A stretch of 64,000 bases of DNA from the NCBI GenBank assembly GCA_019233975.1, contig JAFALY010000003.1, positions 1 through 64,000 of the forward strand, given 5' to 3'. Shown here in pieces: positions 51,724 to 61,113 of this stretch. The translations under genes and the position numbers were made by a program. This stretch comes from Alphaproteobacteria bacterium (GTDB taxonomy: Bacteria > Pseudomonadota > Alphaproteobacteria > UBA9219). Under the pieces are notes generated by a model, which had not been told where the DNA came from, did no database searches, and saw only the letters and a program-made list of their open reading frames with translations. Within the stretch, counting starts at the first letter, position 1. Every line of letters begins with the position of its first letter.

Positions 51724-51984
51724 TTGAATCGAGTCGTGTGATGATGTCATGTGACATCACGCGATGCGCACATCTTCACTTCGTGTGAACCATTTCGTAA
51801 TTCTTTTTTTACGATTGGAGCATCTCGCATGTTGTGCGGAAGAAAAAATGTTGCAGAGATGCAACGCGGCAAGTCGATAAAAAGAAATTGAATCTGTTTT
51901 TCGCTACGCGCACAAAAATGTTGTTGACTATTTTCTGAACTAGACACAACATGATCTCACTCTACTCTAGTACAGGAGGCCACA

Positions 51985-52089
51985 ATGGCTGTTGCTAAGA
52001 AGAAAACCGCGGCGAAGAAGGCCGTGAAGAAACCCGCCGCCAAGAAGACCGTCAAGAAGACCGTCAAGAAGGCAGCGAAGAAGAAGTAA
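51985..52089 (+). CDS. 34-aa Lys/Ala-rich histone-H1-like small protein
   Basis: MAVAKKKTAAKKAVKKPAAKKTVKKTVKKAAKKK*; strong RBS CAGGAGGCC; hairpins directly downstream; below the ORF-track size cutoff. Confidence 0.8.
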   Translation: MAVAKKKTAAKKAVKKPAAKKTVKKTVKKAAKKK

Positions 52090-52126
52090 TCTGATCGCCG
52101 CAAGGCGATCAATTCTTGTTCTACGA

Positions 52127-52177
52127 ACCCCTGTTCGGGGTGCCACGCGAAGGCTGGCAGACCGAACAGGGGTTTTT
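52127..52177 (+). terminator. Long two-part hairpin terminator
   Basis: ACCCCTGTTCGG / CCGAACAGGGGT outer 12-bp stem, TGCCA/TGGCA inner stem, followed by TTTTTC. Confidence 0.85.
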
Positions 52178-52317
52178 CTTTGCCCTGACGACACAAATCG
52201 CTCTATCAACGGCACATCATAACAGACTGTTATTCCTCAATATTATACCACGCCGTTTGGCATATTCTTCCCGTAAGAATCAAAGCATAATCACCGGCAT
52301 TCGACACCTATATATAT

Positions 52318-52800
52318 ATGAGTATCGTCATGACCGCCCTTTCTGTATCCATCACGACCCTGCCTCACGCCGAAGGTTTGACCCTGCCCGATTACGCGAC
52401 CGAACAGGCCGCCGGCATGGATTTGTGTGCGGCGGTAACCGCCGATGTCACCCTTGCACCCGGTCAGCGCGCCCTGATCCCGACGGGTCTCGCCATCGCC
52501 CTGCCACCCGGATATGAAGCGCAAGTGCGTCCGCGTTCCGGTCTTGCCCTCAAAAACGGCATTACTGTCCTGAATAGCCCGGGCACCGTAGATGCGGATT
52601 ATCGTGGCGAGATCGGCGTCATTCTGGCCAATTGCGGCACCGAACCCTTTATCGTCACCCGCGGCATGCGCGTGGCCCAGATGGTTATTGCTGCCTACAC
52701 CCGTGTTAGCTGGTCACAAGTCAGTGAATTACCTACTTCGGCGCGCGGCACAGGGGGGTTTGGTTCAACCGGAACCTCCAATCTCAAATCCGCTTCATAA
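52318..52800 (+). CDS. dut: dUTP diphosphatase
   Basis: [65 protein letters not shown]. Confidence 0.96.
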   Translation: MSIVMTALSVSITTLPHAEGLTLPDYATEQAAGMDLCAAVTADVTLAPGQRALIPTGLAIALPPGYEAQVRPRSGLALKNGITVLNSPGTVDADYRGEIGVILANCGTEPFIVTRGMRVAQMVIAAYTRVSWSQVSELPTSARGTGGFGSTGTSNLKSAS

Positions 52801-52849
52801 AAAGGCGGCAACGGGCTATAGGGGATAAGCCACTGCCTGCGGAGCCGCC

Positions 52850-54196
52850 ATGGAAGACACCCCTCCCTTGGTCTTTGATGACCTGGTCGCGTACCTTGCC
52901 AAAGGATGCAAGCCTCGGGAGAATTGGCGTGTTGGCGCTGAACATGAGCTGTTCGCCTTCAACCGGCGCAATCTGGAAAGATTACCCTATAACGGCACCC
53001 CCGGCATTACTGATTTGCTGCACGGCCTGATGCAATATGGCTGGCAGACCGTCCATGAAGGTGACGTACTGATTGGCCTGACACGTGACGGCGCAGGCGT
53101 CAGTCTGGAACCCGGCGGCCAATTCGAATTATCCGGGGCGCAACATCCCGACATCCACGCCATTTACAACGAAACCCAACAATATGGCGAAGAGCTGCAC
53201 AACGTTGCCGATGATTTGAATATCGGCTTTTTGGGTGTCGGATTCTCCCCTCTTTGGTCCCGCGAGCAAACGCCGGTCATGCCAAAAGGCCGCTACAACA
53301 TCATGCGCCCCTATATGGCCAAGGTCGGGCGGCAGGGGTTGGATATGATGCTGCGCACCTGCACGATACAAACCAATCTGGATTACAGCAGCGAAGCGAA
53401 CATGGTCGCCAAGTTTCGCACTTCGCTTGCACTGCAACCGATTGTTACCGCCCTGTTTGCCAACTCCCCATTCACCGAGGGCGCGCCGAACGGATACCTT
53501 TCCAAACGTGCCAATGTATGGACGGAAACCGACCCCGACAGGACGGGCATGCCAGCCATGGTCTTCCAGAAAGGTTTCGGGTTTGAGGCCTATACCCGTT
53601 ACGCGCTGGGCGTTCCCATGTATTTCGTAAAACGCGGGCATACCTACATCGATGTATCGGGCGCTTCGTTTGCCGACTTCATGGAAGGCAAGCTGGATAT
53701 ACTGCCGGGTGAGCGTCCCACCCTGAAAGACTGGGCAGATCATCTGACCACACTGTTCCCGGATGTCCGCCTTAAGACCTATCTGGAAATGCGCGGCGCA
53801 GACGGCGGGCCACAATCCCACATCGCGGCGCTGGCCGCCCTTTGGGTGGGGTTGCTGTATGAACAGGACGCCCTTTCCGCCGCGTGGTCGTTATGTAAGG
53901 ACTGGTCGCATGAAGAGATGCTGCAACTACGCCAGGATGTAGCCAAAGGTGCCATGAGCGCCAAAATTCAGAACCGAACCGTACATGCCATCGCCAAGGA
54001 CATGGTCGACATCGCCATGCATGGGCTGAGCCGCCGCAGGCGCATGTCAGCCGCTGGACAGGACGAAACCCGTTACCTGACGCCATTGATGGATATTGTC
54101 GATAGCGGCAAGACATTGGCCGAGTTGCAGCTGGACCTCTACAATGGCCTGTGGCGGCATGATATCAGCCGCCTTTATCAGGAGTGGGCTGCCTAG
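52850..54196 (+). CDS. gshA: Glutamate-cysteine ligase (alphaproteobacterial/plant-type)
   Basis: WRVGAEHELFAFNRRNLERLPY, EPGGQFELSGAQHPDIH, GFSPLWSREQTPVMPKGRYNIMRPYM, YFVKRGHTYIDVSGASFADFM. Confidence 0.93.
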   Translation: MEDTPPLVFDDLVAYLAKGCKPRENWRVGAEHELFAFNRRNLERLPYNGTPGITDLLHGLMQYGWQTVHEGDVLIGLTRDGAGVSLEPGGQFELSGAQHPDIHAIYNETQQYGEELHNVADDLNIGFLGVGFSPLWSREQTPVMPKGRYNIMRPYMAKVGRQGLDMMLRTCTIQTNLDYSSEANMVAKFRTSLALQPIVTALFANSPFTEGAPNGYLSKRANVWTETDPDRTGMPAMVFQKGFGFEAYTRYALGVPMYFVKRGHTYIDVSGASFADFMEGKLDILPGERPTLKDWADHLTTLFPDVRLKTYLEMRGADGGPQSHIAALAALWVGLLYEQDALSAAWSLCKDWSHEEMLQLRQDVAKGAMSAKIQNRTVHAIAKDMVDIAMHGLSRRRRMSAAGQDETRYLTPLMDIVDSGKTLAELQLDLYNGLWRHDISRLYQEWAA

Positions 54197-54197
54197 C

Positions 54198-54911
54198 TCA
54201 GGCGGCTTCCTTAACAATCAGGCTATCGGACGCTTCTTCCAGCGCGGATTCCAGACGGCGCATCATCTCATCACGCTTCAAACCCGCGGGGATGGGCGGC
54301 AGGAATTCAAGCGTGATCGTGCCACCTTTTTTGATCCATCCGCCGCGCGTGGTGAAACAACCCGCATTGTGGGCTACCGGCACTATCGGCACATCAAGCG
54401 CGCCATAAAGAGCCGCGACGCCGCTTTTATAAGGCGCCTTTTCCCCGGGCGCGATGCGCGTACCCTGAGGGAAGATCACAATCTTGCGTCCCTGCGCCAA
54501 CGCCTGCCTGGCTTTCTTGATCATGGCGCTGAGGGCACGCGTGCGCCCCTTGCGGTTAATGGCGATCATGCCCGCACGATACATAAACCAGCCCCAGAAG
54601 GGGATCAGTTGCAGTTCCCACTTCAGAACAATAGCCGGGTCGCCGAACAGTACGTGCAACTTGAATGTTTCCCACGAAGACTGATGCTTGGACGCGACCA
54701 GGCACGCCCCCTGCGGCATGTTTTCGGGATTGAGGATACGATAGGACAGGCCGCCGACATATTTCTCAATCCACGCGACGGCGTGAAACCAGAATTGCGC
54801 GACCTTGACCACATACCAGCGCGGCAGCAGTAAAACCCACGCCATGGAAATGCAGACGACGAAAGTCATGACCAGCACAACAAGCGTGCACAAGATTGAA
54901 CGCAACCGCAT
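54198..54911 (-). CDS. plsC: 1-acyl-sn-glycerol-3-phosphate acyltransferase
   Basis: VASKHQSSWETFKLHVLF (HX4D-like acyltransferase motif HQSSWE), IVIFPQGTRIAPGE, VPIVPVAHNAG. Confidence 0.9.
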   Translation of the reverse strand: MRLRSILCTLVVLVMTFVVCISMAWVLLLPRWYVVKVAQFWFHAVAWIEKYVGGLSYRILNPENMPQGACLVASKHQSSWETFKLHVLFGDPAIVLKWELQLIPFWGWFMYRAGMIAINRKGRTRALSAMIKKARQALAQGRKIVIFPQGTRIAPGEKAPYKSGVAALYGALDVPIVPVAHNAGCFTTRGGWIKKGGTITLEFLPPIPAGLKRDEMMRRLESALEEASDSLIVKEAA

Positions 54912-55513
54912 TATTCCCCCACGATTGGACGCGCGACCGCCCAAAGATACTTGTTGTATTCGGTGACCAGCAAACTGGCCGTCCCCGCATGTTGCCACCA
55001 GTCATGCATCATGACTTTGTCGGGCACAACCGGATGGGGAATGATCACGATATCCGGCATGGCCCGGCGGAACAGAAGTATACTGCGCGGCATATGATAA
55101 TTGGCGGTGACGAGCCGCAGGGAATGAAATCCTTCCAACTCCATCCACGCTTGCGTTTCATCGGCATTACCCTGCGTGCTGCCTGCCTCGTGCCCCAGAA
55201 TGATGCAACAATCACGTATTGTCTTCGTCACGTCCAGACCATTGAGCAGCAGGTCTTTAGCAACCCCTGCATGAACACCGGATATGAAAAGTTTCCTAGC
55301 TTTGCCGGCCTTGAGGATGGCGAGCCCGGCCTGTAATCTTTCGCTGCCGCCAGTCGGTACAACGACCGCGTCCGTTTCGGGCATGGCGGCATCAACAACC
55401 GGGGTCACCATGGCATGAATGCGCGTCGCGAAGAACGAAAGCCCTATCCCCCAAACCAGCGCGATAACCCCCAACCCCGTGATGCCATGGCGCAGGATGC
55501 GGTTGATAGACAT
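54911..55513 (-). CDS. YdcF/DUF218 family ElyC-like membrane protein
   Basis: DAVVVPTGGSERLQAGLAILKAGKARKLFISGVH, TQGNADETQAWMELEGFHSLRLVTANYHMPRSILLFRRAMP. Confidence 0.88.
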   Translation of the reverse strand: MSINRILRHGITGLGVIALVWGIGLSFFATRIHAMVTPVVDAAMPETDAVVVPTGGSERLQAGLAILKAGKARKLFISGVHAGVAKDLLLNGLDVTKTIRDCCIILGHEAGSTQGNADETQAWMELEGFHSLRLVTANYHMPRSILLFRRAMPDIVIIPHPVVPDKVMMHDWWQHAGTASLLVTEYNKYLWAVARPIVGE

Positions 55514-55527
55514 GCCGCCCTGCCCGC

Positions 55528-56421
55528 TCACGGCGCAGAGCGCAAGGTCGACAGCACCGAAAGCCGCGCGGCATAGGATGCAATCACCACCGCTGTTAAC
55601 GGCACCGCCAGCACCGTAGCGCCGATATAGGCCCAGTGGCTGGTTGACAAAAGCGCCGTATCCGCAAAATTACGGATGTAGTAAAGGAGTCCCATGGCTG
55701 AAACCACCGCACCACCAAAGCCAGTCAAGGCAGGCAACCATGACAGGCTGATGGTCAGGCGTTGAAAATGCGCCGCGATATCGCGGTCATCAGCACCAAG
55801 GAAGTGCAGCAGGTCGATGGTCGCACGTTCTGTCGCCATCACAGAACGGCACAGCAGCGTGATACAGATCATGAGCGTCAGTGCGGTCAGAAGGATCAGG
55901 AACAACCCCAACAAGGTTAGGCCATTCACGAACGACCCGAGGTCCGAGAGCCAGTTGGCATGGTCATCAACGCGCACATCATGCAGCGCTGACTTCAATG
56001 CCTGCCGCACGTCTTCGGCTGTCAGCGTGGCACCCGCCTTGCGTTCAATATCAATCAGGATGGGAACCGGCAAAGCCTTCAAAAGATCAGGCTGATTAAT
56101 CCATGGCTTGATGAGGCCCAATGTTTCCTGCTCTGACACCATCGACACATGTGCCACGCTCGGCATCGCGTGCAGAATAGCCAGCGCCTGCTGCGCGCGT
56201 TCGGTTTGCGGCGTGGCGCTTTCATCTTCGATGGCGGGTATTTCAACCGTCAATCGGCTTTGTACGCCACTGTCCCAACTGAGCGTCACGGCAGAGAGCG
56301 TAACCTCGGCCGCCGTTACGAAAGTAGCCAGATACACCATCATCAGAACCAGTGCGGCAAAGAACCAACCGAGCCTGCGCTTACGGAAAGAATGGATAAA
56401 GAGTTTGTGTGGCAATGCCAT
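55528..56421 (-). CDS. ftsX: Cell division ABC-transporter permease FtsX
   Basis: Four TM topology, LLHFLGADDRDIAAHFQR; directly downstream of ftsE. Confidence 0.9.
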   Translation of the reverse strand: MALPHKLFIHSFRKRRLGWFFAALVLMMVYLATFVTAAEVTLSAVTLSWDSGVQSRLTVEIPAIEDESATPQTERAQQALAILHAMPSVAHVSMVSEQETLGLIKPWINQPDLLKALPVPILIDIERKAGATLTAEDVRQALKSALHDVRVDDHANWLSDLGSFVNGLTLLGLFLILLTALTLMICITLLCRSVMATERATIDLLHFLGADDRDIAAHFQRLTISLSWLPALTGFGGAVVSAMGLLYYIRNFADTALLSTSHWAYIGATVLAVPLTAVVIASYAARLSVLSTLRSAP

Positions 56422-56422
56422 G

Positions 56423-57097
56423 TTACGCGACCTTTGTCATAGGCGATGTCAGGCGCCCGCCCTTCAGGCGCAGTCCCGGTTTCTTGAATTTTTCCGTCAG
56501 ATGTTGCTGGTGGGTAGCCAGAATGACTGCCGTGCCCATTTTGTGCATTTCATCGAACAGATGGAACAGTTTGACCGCCGTTTCATCATCCACATTGCCG
56601 GTAGGTTCGTCAGCCAGCAGCAACTTCGGCTTGTTCACAACAGCGCGCGCGATGGCAACGCGTTGCTGCTCACCGCCCGACAATTCAGTCGGCAAGGCTT
56701 CCAGTCGGTTGCCGAGCCCGACCCATTCCAGAAGTTCCCGCGCATGGCGCAGGACATATTCGTTATCAGCCCCGGCAAGGCGTAGCGGCAGCGCGGCGTT
56801 TTCAAGGGCGGTCAAGTGCGGGATCAGGCGAAAATCCTGATAAACAATGCCGATCTCACGGCGCAGATTCATCAATTCCTTGCGTCCGGCATTGACAACG
56901 TCTTGCCCGAACAAGGACAGACGGCCCGCGCTGGGGCGCTCCGCGCCATAAATCAGGCGCAAAAGGGAAGATTTCCCCGCACCGCTGGGCCCTGTCAGGA
57001 AGTAAAAACCGCCTTCCGGCAAAGCCATATCGATGTCCGACAACACGGTCCGGTTGTCGTCATACCAAAGGCTGACTTTTTCAAATTGTAGCAACAT
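56423..57097 (-). CDS. ftsE: Cell division ATP-binding protein FtsE
   Basis: FLTGPSGAGKSSLLRLIYG Walker A, LSGGEQQRVAIARAVVNKPKLLLADEPTGNVD signature/Walker B. Confidence 0.94.
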   Translation of the reverse strand: MLLQFEKVSLWYDDNRTVLSDIDMALPEGGFYFLTGPSGAGKSSLLRLIYGAERPSAGRLSLFGQDVVNAGRKELMNLRREIGIVYQDFRLIPHLTALENAALPLRLAGADNEYVLRHARELLEWVGLGNRLEALPTELSGGEQQRVAIARAVVNKPKLLLADEPTGNVDDETAVKLFHLFDEMHKMGTAVILATHQQHLTEKFKKPGLRLKGGRLTSPMTKVA

Positions 57098-57199
57098 AGT
57101 GTCCCATGAATCTGTTAGACTCGAAGTATAGCGGATTGGCCCACGACCTCAAGCAGTGCCGTTCTTGCCACCGTGGCTCGATAAGCCTTATAACAGGGC

Positions 57200-57958
57200 A
57201 TGATTATTTCCTGTGGCCTATGCAATACACGTTATCTGGTTTCCGCCAGCCTGTTTGCCTTTGGGCCACGCATGGTTCGTTGTGCCCGTTGTCGGCATAG
57301 CTGGCAGGCCGATATGCCCAGCAATATCGACGTCTTCATGAGACCACCGCCGCCGATGGCAGAGCCCGAACCGCCGGTTAGCGCGCCCGAACCGGCGCAA
57401 CCCGATTCGCCCACCCCACTTCCGCAAGTCGCCGAAAAGACAACGGATGAGGGAAAATCCGCGCCAAAACACACAATAAAACTGCCTGCCCTCACGCATG
57501 TGCACCTCAGCCTTGCCAAAAAGATTTCGATTATAGCTGGGGTGGTGCTGGGAACCGCTTTGGCCCTCACCCTTATTCTGGCACGCCAGACCATCGCCAA
57601 AAATGTGCCTTTCATGGAACCTATTTATAACGCCATCGGCTTGCATATAGTATATCTGGGTGAAGGGCTGGATATAACCGATGTTCGTTCCGAACTGACC
57701 TATGATAGCGGGATCATGCGGCTGATGATTGACGGCAAAATCGTTAACAACATCCCCAGAATCCACAAAATACCGCCTATAATTGCCCTTGCCACGGGTG
57801 CGGACGGGCTGGTAATCCAACGCTGGCAGATTGATCCGCCAAAAGCGACGCTTGACCCGCTGGCCAGTGTAGCGTTTCATTCAGAGATCAACGCGCCACC
57901 CATGACGGTTGTTCACGTCAATCTGAATTTCGTCGAGATCAAAGATGACACTCAGTAA
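57200..57958 (+). CDS. MJ0042-type zinc-ribbon membrane protein
   Basis: N-terminal CGLCNTRY...CARCRHSW zinc ribbon, Pro-rich linker, single TM, C-terminal domain IDGKIVNNIPRIHKIPPI. Confidence 0.83.
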   Translation: MIISCGLCNTRYLVSASLFAFGPRMVRCARCRHSWQADMPSNIDVFMRPPPPMAEPEPPVSAPEPAQPDSPTPLPQVAEKTTDEGKSAPKHTIKLPALTHVHLSLAKKISIIAGVVLGTALALTLILARQTIAKNVPFMEPIYNAIGLHIVYLGEGLDITDVRSELTYDSGIMRLMIDGKIVNNIPRIHKIPPIIALATGADGLVIQRWQIDPPKATLDPLASVAFHSEINAPPMTVVHVNLNFVEIKDDTQ

Positions 57959-58355
57959 CATCCCCCTTCATCCCAGCACGGCACGAGTCCTTGTGGCTGA
58001 AGACAATCCTGCGGTGCGCGAATTTATCAGCCGCGCTCTGGCCGGTGCGGGTTATCAGGTCGCCGCTGTCCCCGATGGGCATCAGGCCCTGGAAATGCTC
58101 AGCAAGGAACATTTTCATGTTCTGGTCACCGACATTGTGATGCCACAAATCGACGGCATTGCCTTGGCGACAAAGGCGGTAAGGCTGTACCCCGACTTGC
58201 GCATCGTCATGATTTCAGGCTACGCGCAGGAACGCATGCGCGCGCACAATCTGGATTCACTGGTGCACAGTATTCTGGCCAAGCCGTTTTCACTCGAAGA
58301 AATTTGCGACGCTGTTAAACATACGATCAGTCATCTGGAAGGAAAGTTAGCCTAA
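57945..58355 (+). CDS. cpdR: Single-domain response regulator, CpdR-like
   Basis: VLVAEDNPAVREFISRALAGAGYQV...VTDIVMPQIDGIALATKA...VMISGYAQERMRA...ILAKPFSLEEICDAV. Confidence 0.85.
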   Translation: MTLSNIPLHPSTARVLVAEDNPAVREFISRALAGAGYQVAAVPDGHQALEMLSKEHFHVLVTDIVMPQIDGIALATKAVRLYPDLRIVMISGYAQERMRAHNLDSLVHSILAKPFSLEEICDAVKHTISHLEGKLA

Positions 58356-58357
58356 TC

Positions 58358-59239
58358 ATGTCGAAGCTCCCTATTCGTAAAGCAGTATTTCCTGTTGCCG
58401 GTCTTGGCACCCGTTTCCTGCCCGCCACAAAGGCGATGCCGAAGGAAATGTTGACGCTGGTCGACCGTCCGCTCATCCAACACGCTGTGGATGAAGCCCG
58501 CGCCGCCGGCATTGAACAATTCATTTTCGTCACCAGCCGCGGCAAGAGCGCGCTGGAAGACCATTTCGACAACAATAACGATCTGAAGCGCACCCTCGAG
58601 GCCCGCAACAAGGTACGCGAACTTGAATTGCTGAAGACGACCGATATCGACTCCGGCCAATTGCTGTTCACGCGTCAGCGCGAACCGCTGGGCCTTGGTC
58701 ACGCCATATGGTGCGCACGCCATCTGGTCGGCAACGAGCCCTTTGCCATTTTGCTGGCTGACGACGTCGTTCTGGCGCAAAAACCCTGCCTGAAGCAGAT
58801 GATCGAAGCCTATAACGATGTCGGCGGCAATCTGGTTGCCGTTACCGAAGTGCCGCGCGAACACACGAACCGCTACGGCATTCTGGATATTGAAAAAGAC
58901 GATGGCCGCATGGTCAGCGTCAAAGGTCTGTTTGAAAAGCCACAACCGGAATTGGCGCCCTCTACGCTGTCGATTATCGGTCGTTACATCCTGCAGCCAG
59001 AAATCTTTACCTATCTGGAAGAAAAGCGCGCAGGTGCGGGCGGTGAGATCCAATTGACCGACAGCATGGTCAAGCTGATCGGCAAGCAGGCCTTCCATGG
59101 CCTGCGTTACGAAGGTACGCGCTATGACTGCGGTGACAAGGTTGGCTTCATCGAAGCTACCGCGGCCTTTGCCCTCGCCCACCCCGAAATGGGCGGTCAG
59201 GTGCGCGAAGCGCTGAAGAAAATTATCGCAAAGGCATAA
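58358..59239 (+). CDS. galU: UTP-glucose-1-phosphate uridylyltransferase
   Basis: RKAVFPVAGLGTRFLPATKAMPKEMLTLVDRPLIQ, EPLGLGHAIWCAR, GAGGEIQLTDSM. Confidence 0.96.
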   Translation: MSKLPIRKAVFPVAGLGTRFLPATKAMPKEMLTLVDRPLIQHAVDEARAAGIEQFIFVTSRGKSALEDHFDNNNDLKRTLEARNKVRELELLKTTDIDSGQLLFTRQREPLGLGHAIWCARHLVGNEPFAILLADDVVLAQKPCLKQMIEAYNDVGGNLVAVTEVPREHTNRYGILDIEKDDGRMVSVKGLFEKPQPELAPSTLSIIGRYILQPEIFTYLEEKRAGAGGEIQLTDSMVKLIGKQAFHGLRYEGTRYDCGDKVGFIEATAAFALAHPEMGGQVREALKKIIAKA

Positions 59240-59251
59240 AGGCACGGCATA

Positions 59252-60553
59252 ATGCATATTACGGTTATCGGCGCAGGCTATGTGGGTTTGGTTTCGGCGG
59301 CATGTTTTGCCGAATTTGGGCACCGGGTAACATGCGTCGATGTCGATGCAGGACGTGTGGAACGCTTGCGCCGCGCAGAAATTCCGATATACGAGCCCGG
59401 CCTGGATGAGCTTGTCGCCCAAAACGTTAAAAAACAAACGCTCAGCTTTGAAACCGATATTGCCGCACCACTGGCGACATCCGACGCGGTCTTTATTGCG
59501 GTTGGCACGCCATCACGCCGCGGTGACGGGCATGCGGATCTGAGCTATGTTTACAACGCCAGCCGCGACATTGCGCGACACCTCAAGCAATATACGGTTG
59601 TCGTCACCAAATCGACGGTACCGGTTGGCACAGGTCGGGAAATTGAAAAGATCATCCGTGAAACCAACCCCGCCGCCGAGTTTGACGTCTGTTCAAACCC
59701 CGAGTTTTTGCGCGAAGGTTCTGCCATCAACGACTTTATGCGCCCCGACCGCGTTGTTGTCGGGTGCCAGAGTGAGCGTGCCGCCGCCGTCATGCGCGCC
59801 ATCTATCGCCCGCTGTATTTGATTGAAACGCCGATCGTGCTGACATCGCTTGAAAGCGCGGAACTCATCAAATACGCGTCCAACGCCTTTCTGGCGACGA
59901 AGATTACCTTTATCAACGAAATCGCCGATTTGTGTGAAAAAGTCGGCGCCGATGTGCAAACCGTCGCCAAGGGCATGGGGTTGGATGGTCGCATTGGCCG
60001 TAAATTCCTGCATGCCGGTCCCGGCTATGGCGGCTCGTGCTTCCCGAAGGACACGCTGGCGCTGATGCAGACCGCGCGTTTGAACAAAGTGCCGATGCGC
60101 CTTGTCGAGGCGACCATCGACGTCAATAACAACCGCAAGAAAGCCATGGCGCAACGCGTCGTGGTTGCCTGTGGCGGGTCCGTGCAGGGTAAAACCATGG
60201 CCATATTGGGTGTCACGTTCAAACCCAATACGGATGACATGCGCGACAGTGTCAGCCTGGACGTCATCCCCGCCCTGCAACAGGCGGGCGCGACCATTCG
60301 TGCCTATGACCCCGTAGGGATGAAGGAAGCCGCCGCGTATTTCCAGAATGTTGCGTGGTGCGACAATGCCTATGAAGCCATGCAGGGTGCCGATGCCGCC
60401 GTTATCCTGACGGAATGGAATGAGTTTCGCGCGCTCGACATCACGCAAATGAAGCAATGCCTGCAGGCGCCCGTCCTTGTTGACCTGCGCAATATCTACC
60501 GCCCCGACGAAATGCGCGAGGCGGGATTTAACTATGTGTCCGTAGGACGATAA
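59252..60553 (+). CDS. ugd: UDP-glucose 6-dehydrogenase
   Basis: ITVIGAGYVGLVSAACFAEFGH, FLREGSAINDFMRPDRVVVG, FLHAGPGYGGSCFPKDTLAL, GVTFKPNTDDMRDS. Confidence 0.96.
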   Translation: MHITVIGAGYVGLVSAACFAEFGHRVTCVDVDAGRVERLRRAEIPIYEPGLDELVAQNVKKQTLSFETDIAAPLATSDAVFIAVGTPSRRGDGHADLSYVYNASRDIARHLKQYTVVVTKSTVPVGTGREIEKIIRETNPAAEFDVCSNPEFLREGSAINDFMRPDRVVVGCQSERAAAVMRAIYRPLYLIETPIVLTSLESAELIKYASNAFLATKITFINEIADLCEKVGADVQTVAKGMGLDGRIGRKFLHAGPGYGGSCFPKDTLALMQTARLNKVPMRLVEATIDVNNNRKKAMAQRVVVACGGSVQGKTMAILGVTFKPNTDDMRDSVSLDVIPALQQAGATIRAYDPVGMKEAAAYFQNVAWCDNAYEAMQGADAAVILTEWNEFRALDITQMKQCLQAPVLVDLRNIYRPDEMREAGFNYVSVGR

Positions 60554-60591
60554 TCGTCATTAGCCTATCAGGGCGGGCATGTTTTAGGCAG

Positions 60592-60837
60592 TTACCGTTG
60601 CAAGCGTGATAATGCGTCAACACCTGCAAGTGCCAGGGCAATACCCCCCAGTCCACCCAGTGTTGCAATTGGCCCGGAAACAAGGTGGTTAGTCAGCATC
60701 GCCTGCCCCAGACTGTACATGCCAAGATGCATAGCACCATAGTGCACCAGACTGCATAAACCCACGGCCCCCACTGCACCAGCAGCAACACATAATGCAA
60801 GGGCAGCCACCTGAACCAAATCAATCCCCTTCATCAA
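60592..60837 (-). CDS. Small Gly/Ala-rich hypothetical membrane protein
   Basis: 81-aa ORF MMKGIDLVQVAALALCVAAGAVGAVGLCSLVHYGAMHLGMYSLGQ...; preceded on the minus strand by GAGGGGAATTTG. Confidence 0.5.
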   Translation of the reverse strand: MMKGIDLVQVAALALCVAAGAVGAVGLCSLVHYGAMHLGMYSLGQAMLTNHLVSGPIATLGGLGGIALALAGVDALSRLQR

Positions 60838-61067
60838 ATTCCCCTCTCGTACACATAGAAAAATATTAAAAACGTTAGGGTCATGCCTAGCAAATAAGCC
60901 AAACGTTATATGGGCTGGTTATACGGGCTGGCATTCTGCAAGTAAATAAAATATCTATAAATATCATATAGATGATACTATTTTCATAAAACAGGATAAA
61001 AACTTTTGCTTTTGAATTCTTTTTTGTTTAGCTTGCTGCCTCTCGCGGCACTGTCGACAGCATCGAT

Positions 61068-61083
61068 GCGATACGCGTATCGC
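61068..61083. repeat. 16-bp perfect palindrome, last of three abutting palindromes
   Basis: GCGATACGCGTATCGC; preceded by CTGTCGACAG (61051-61060) and CATCGATG (61061-61068). Confidence 0.8.
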
Positions 61084-61113
61084 GCCTACGATCTATTGAC
61101 CCGCACAAGGCAT

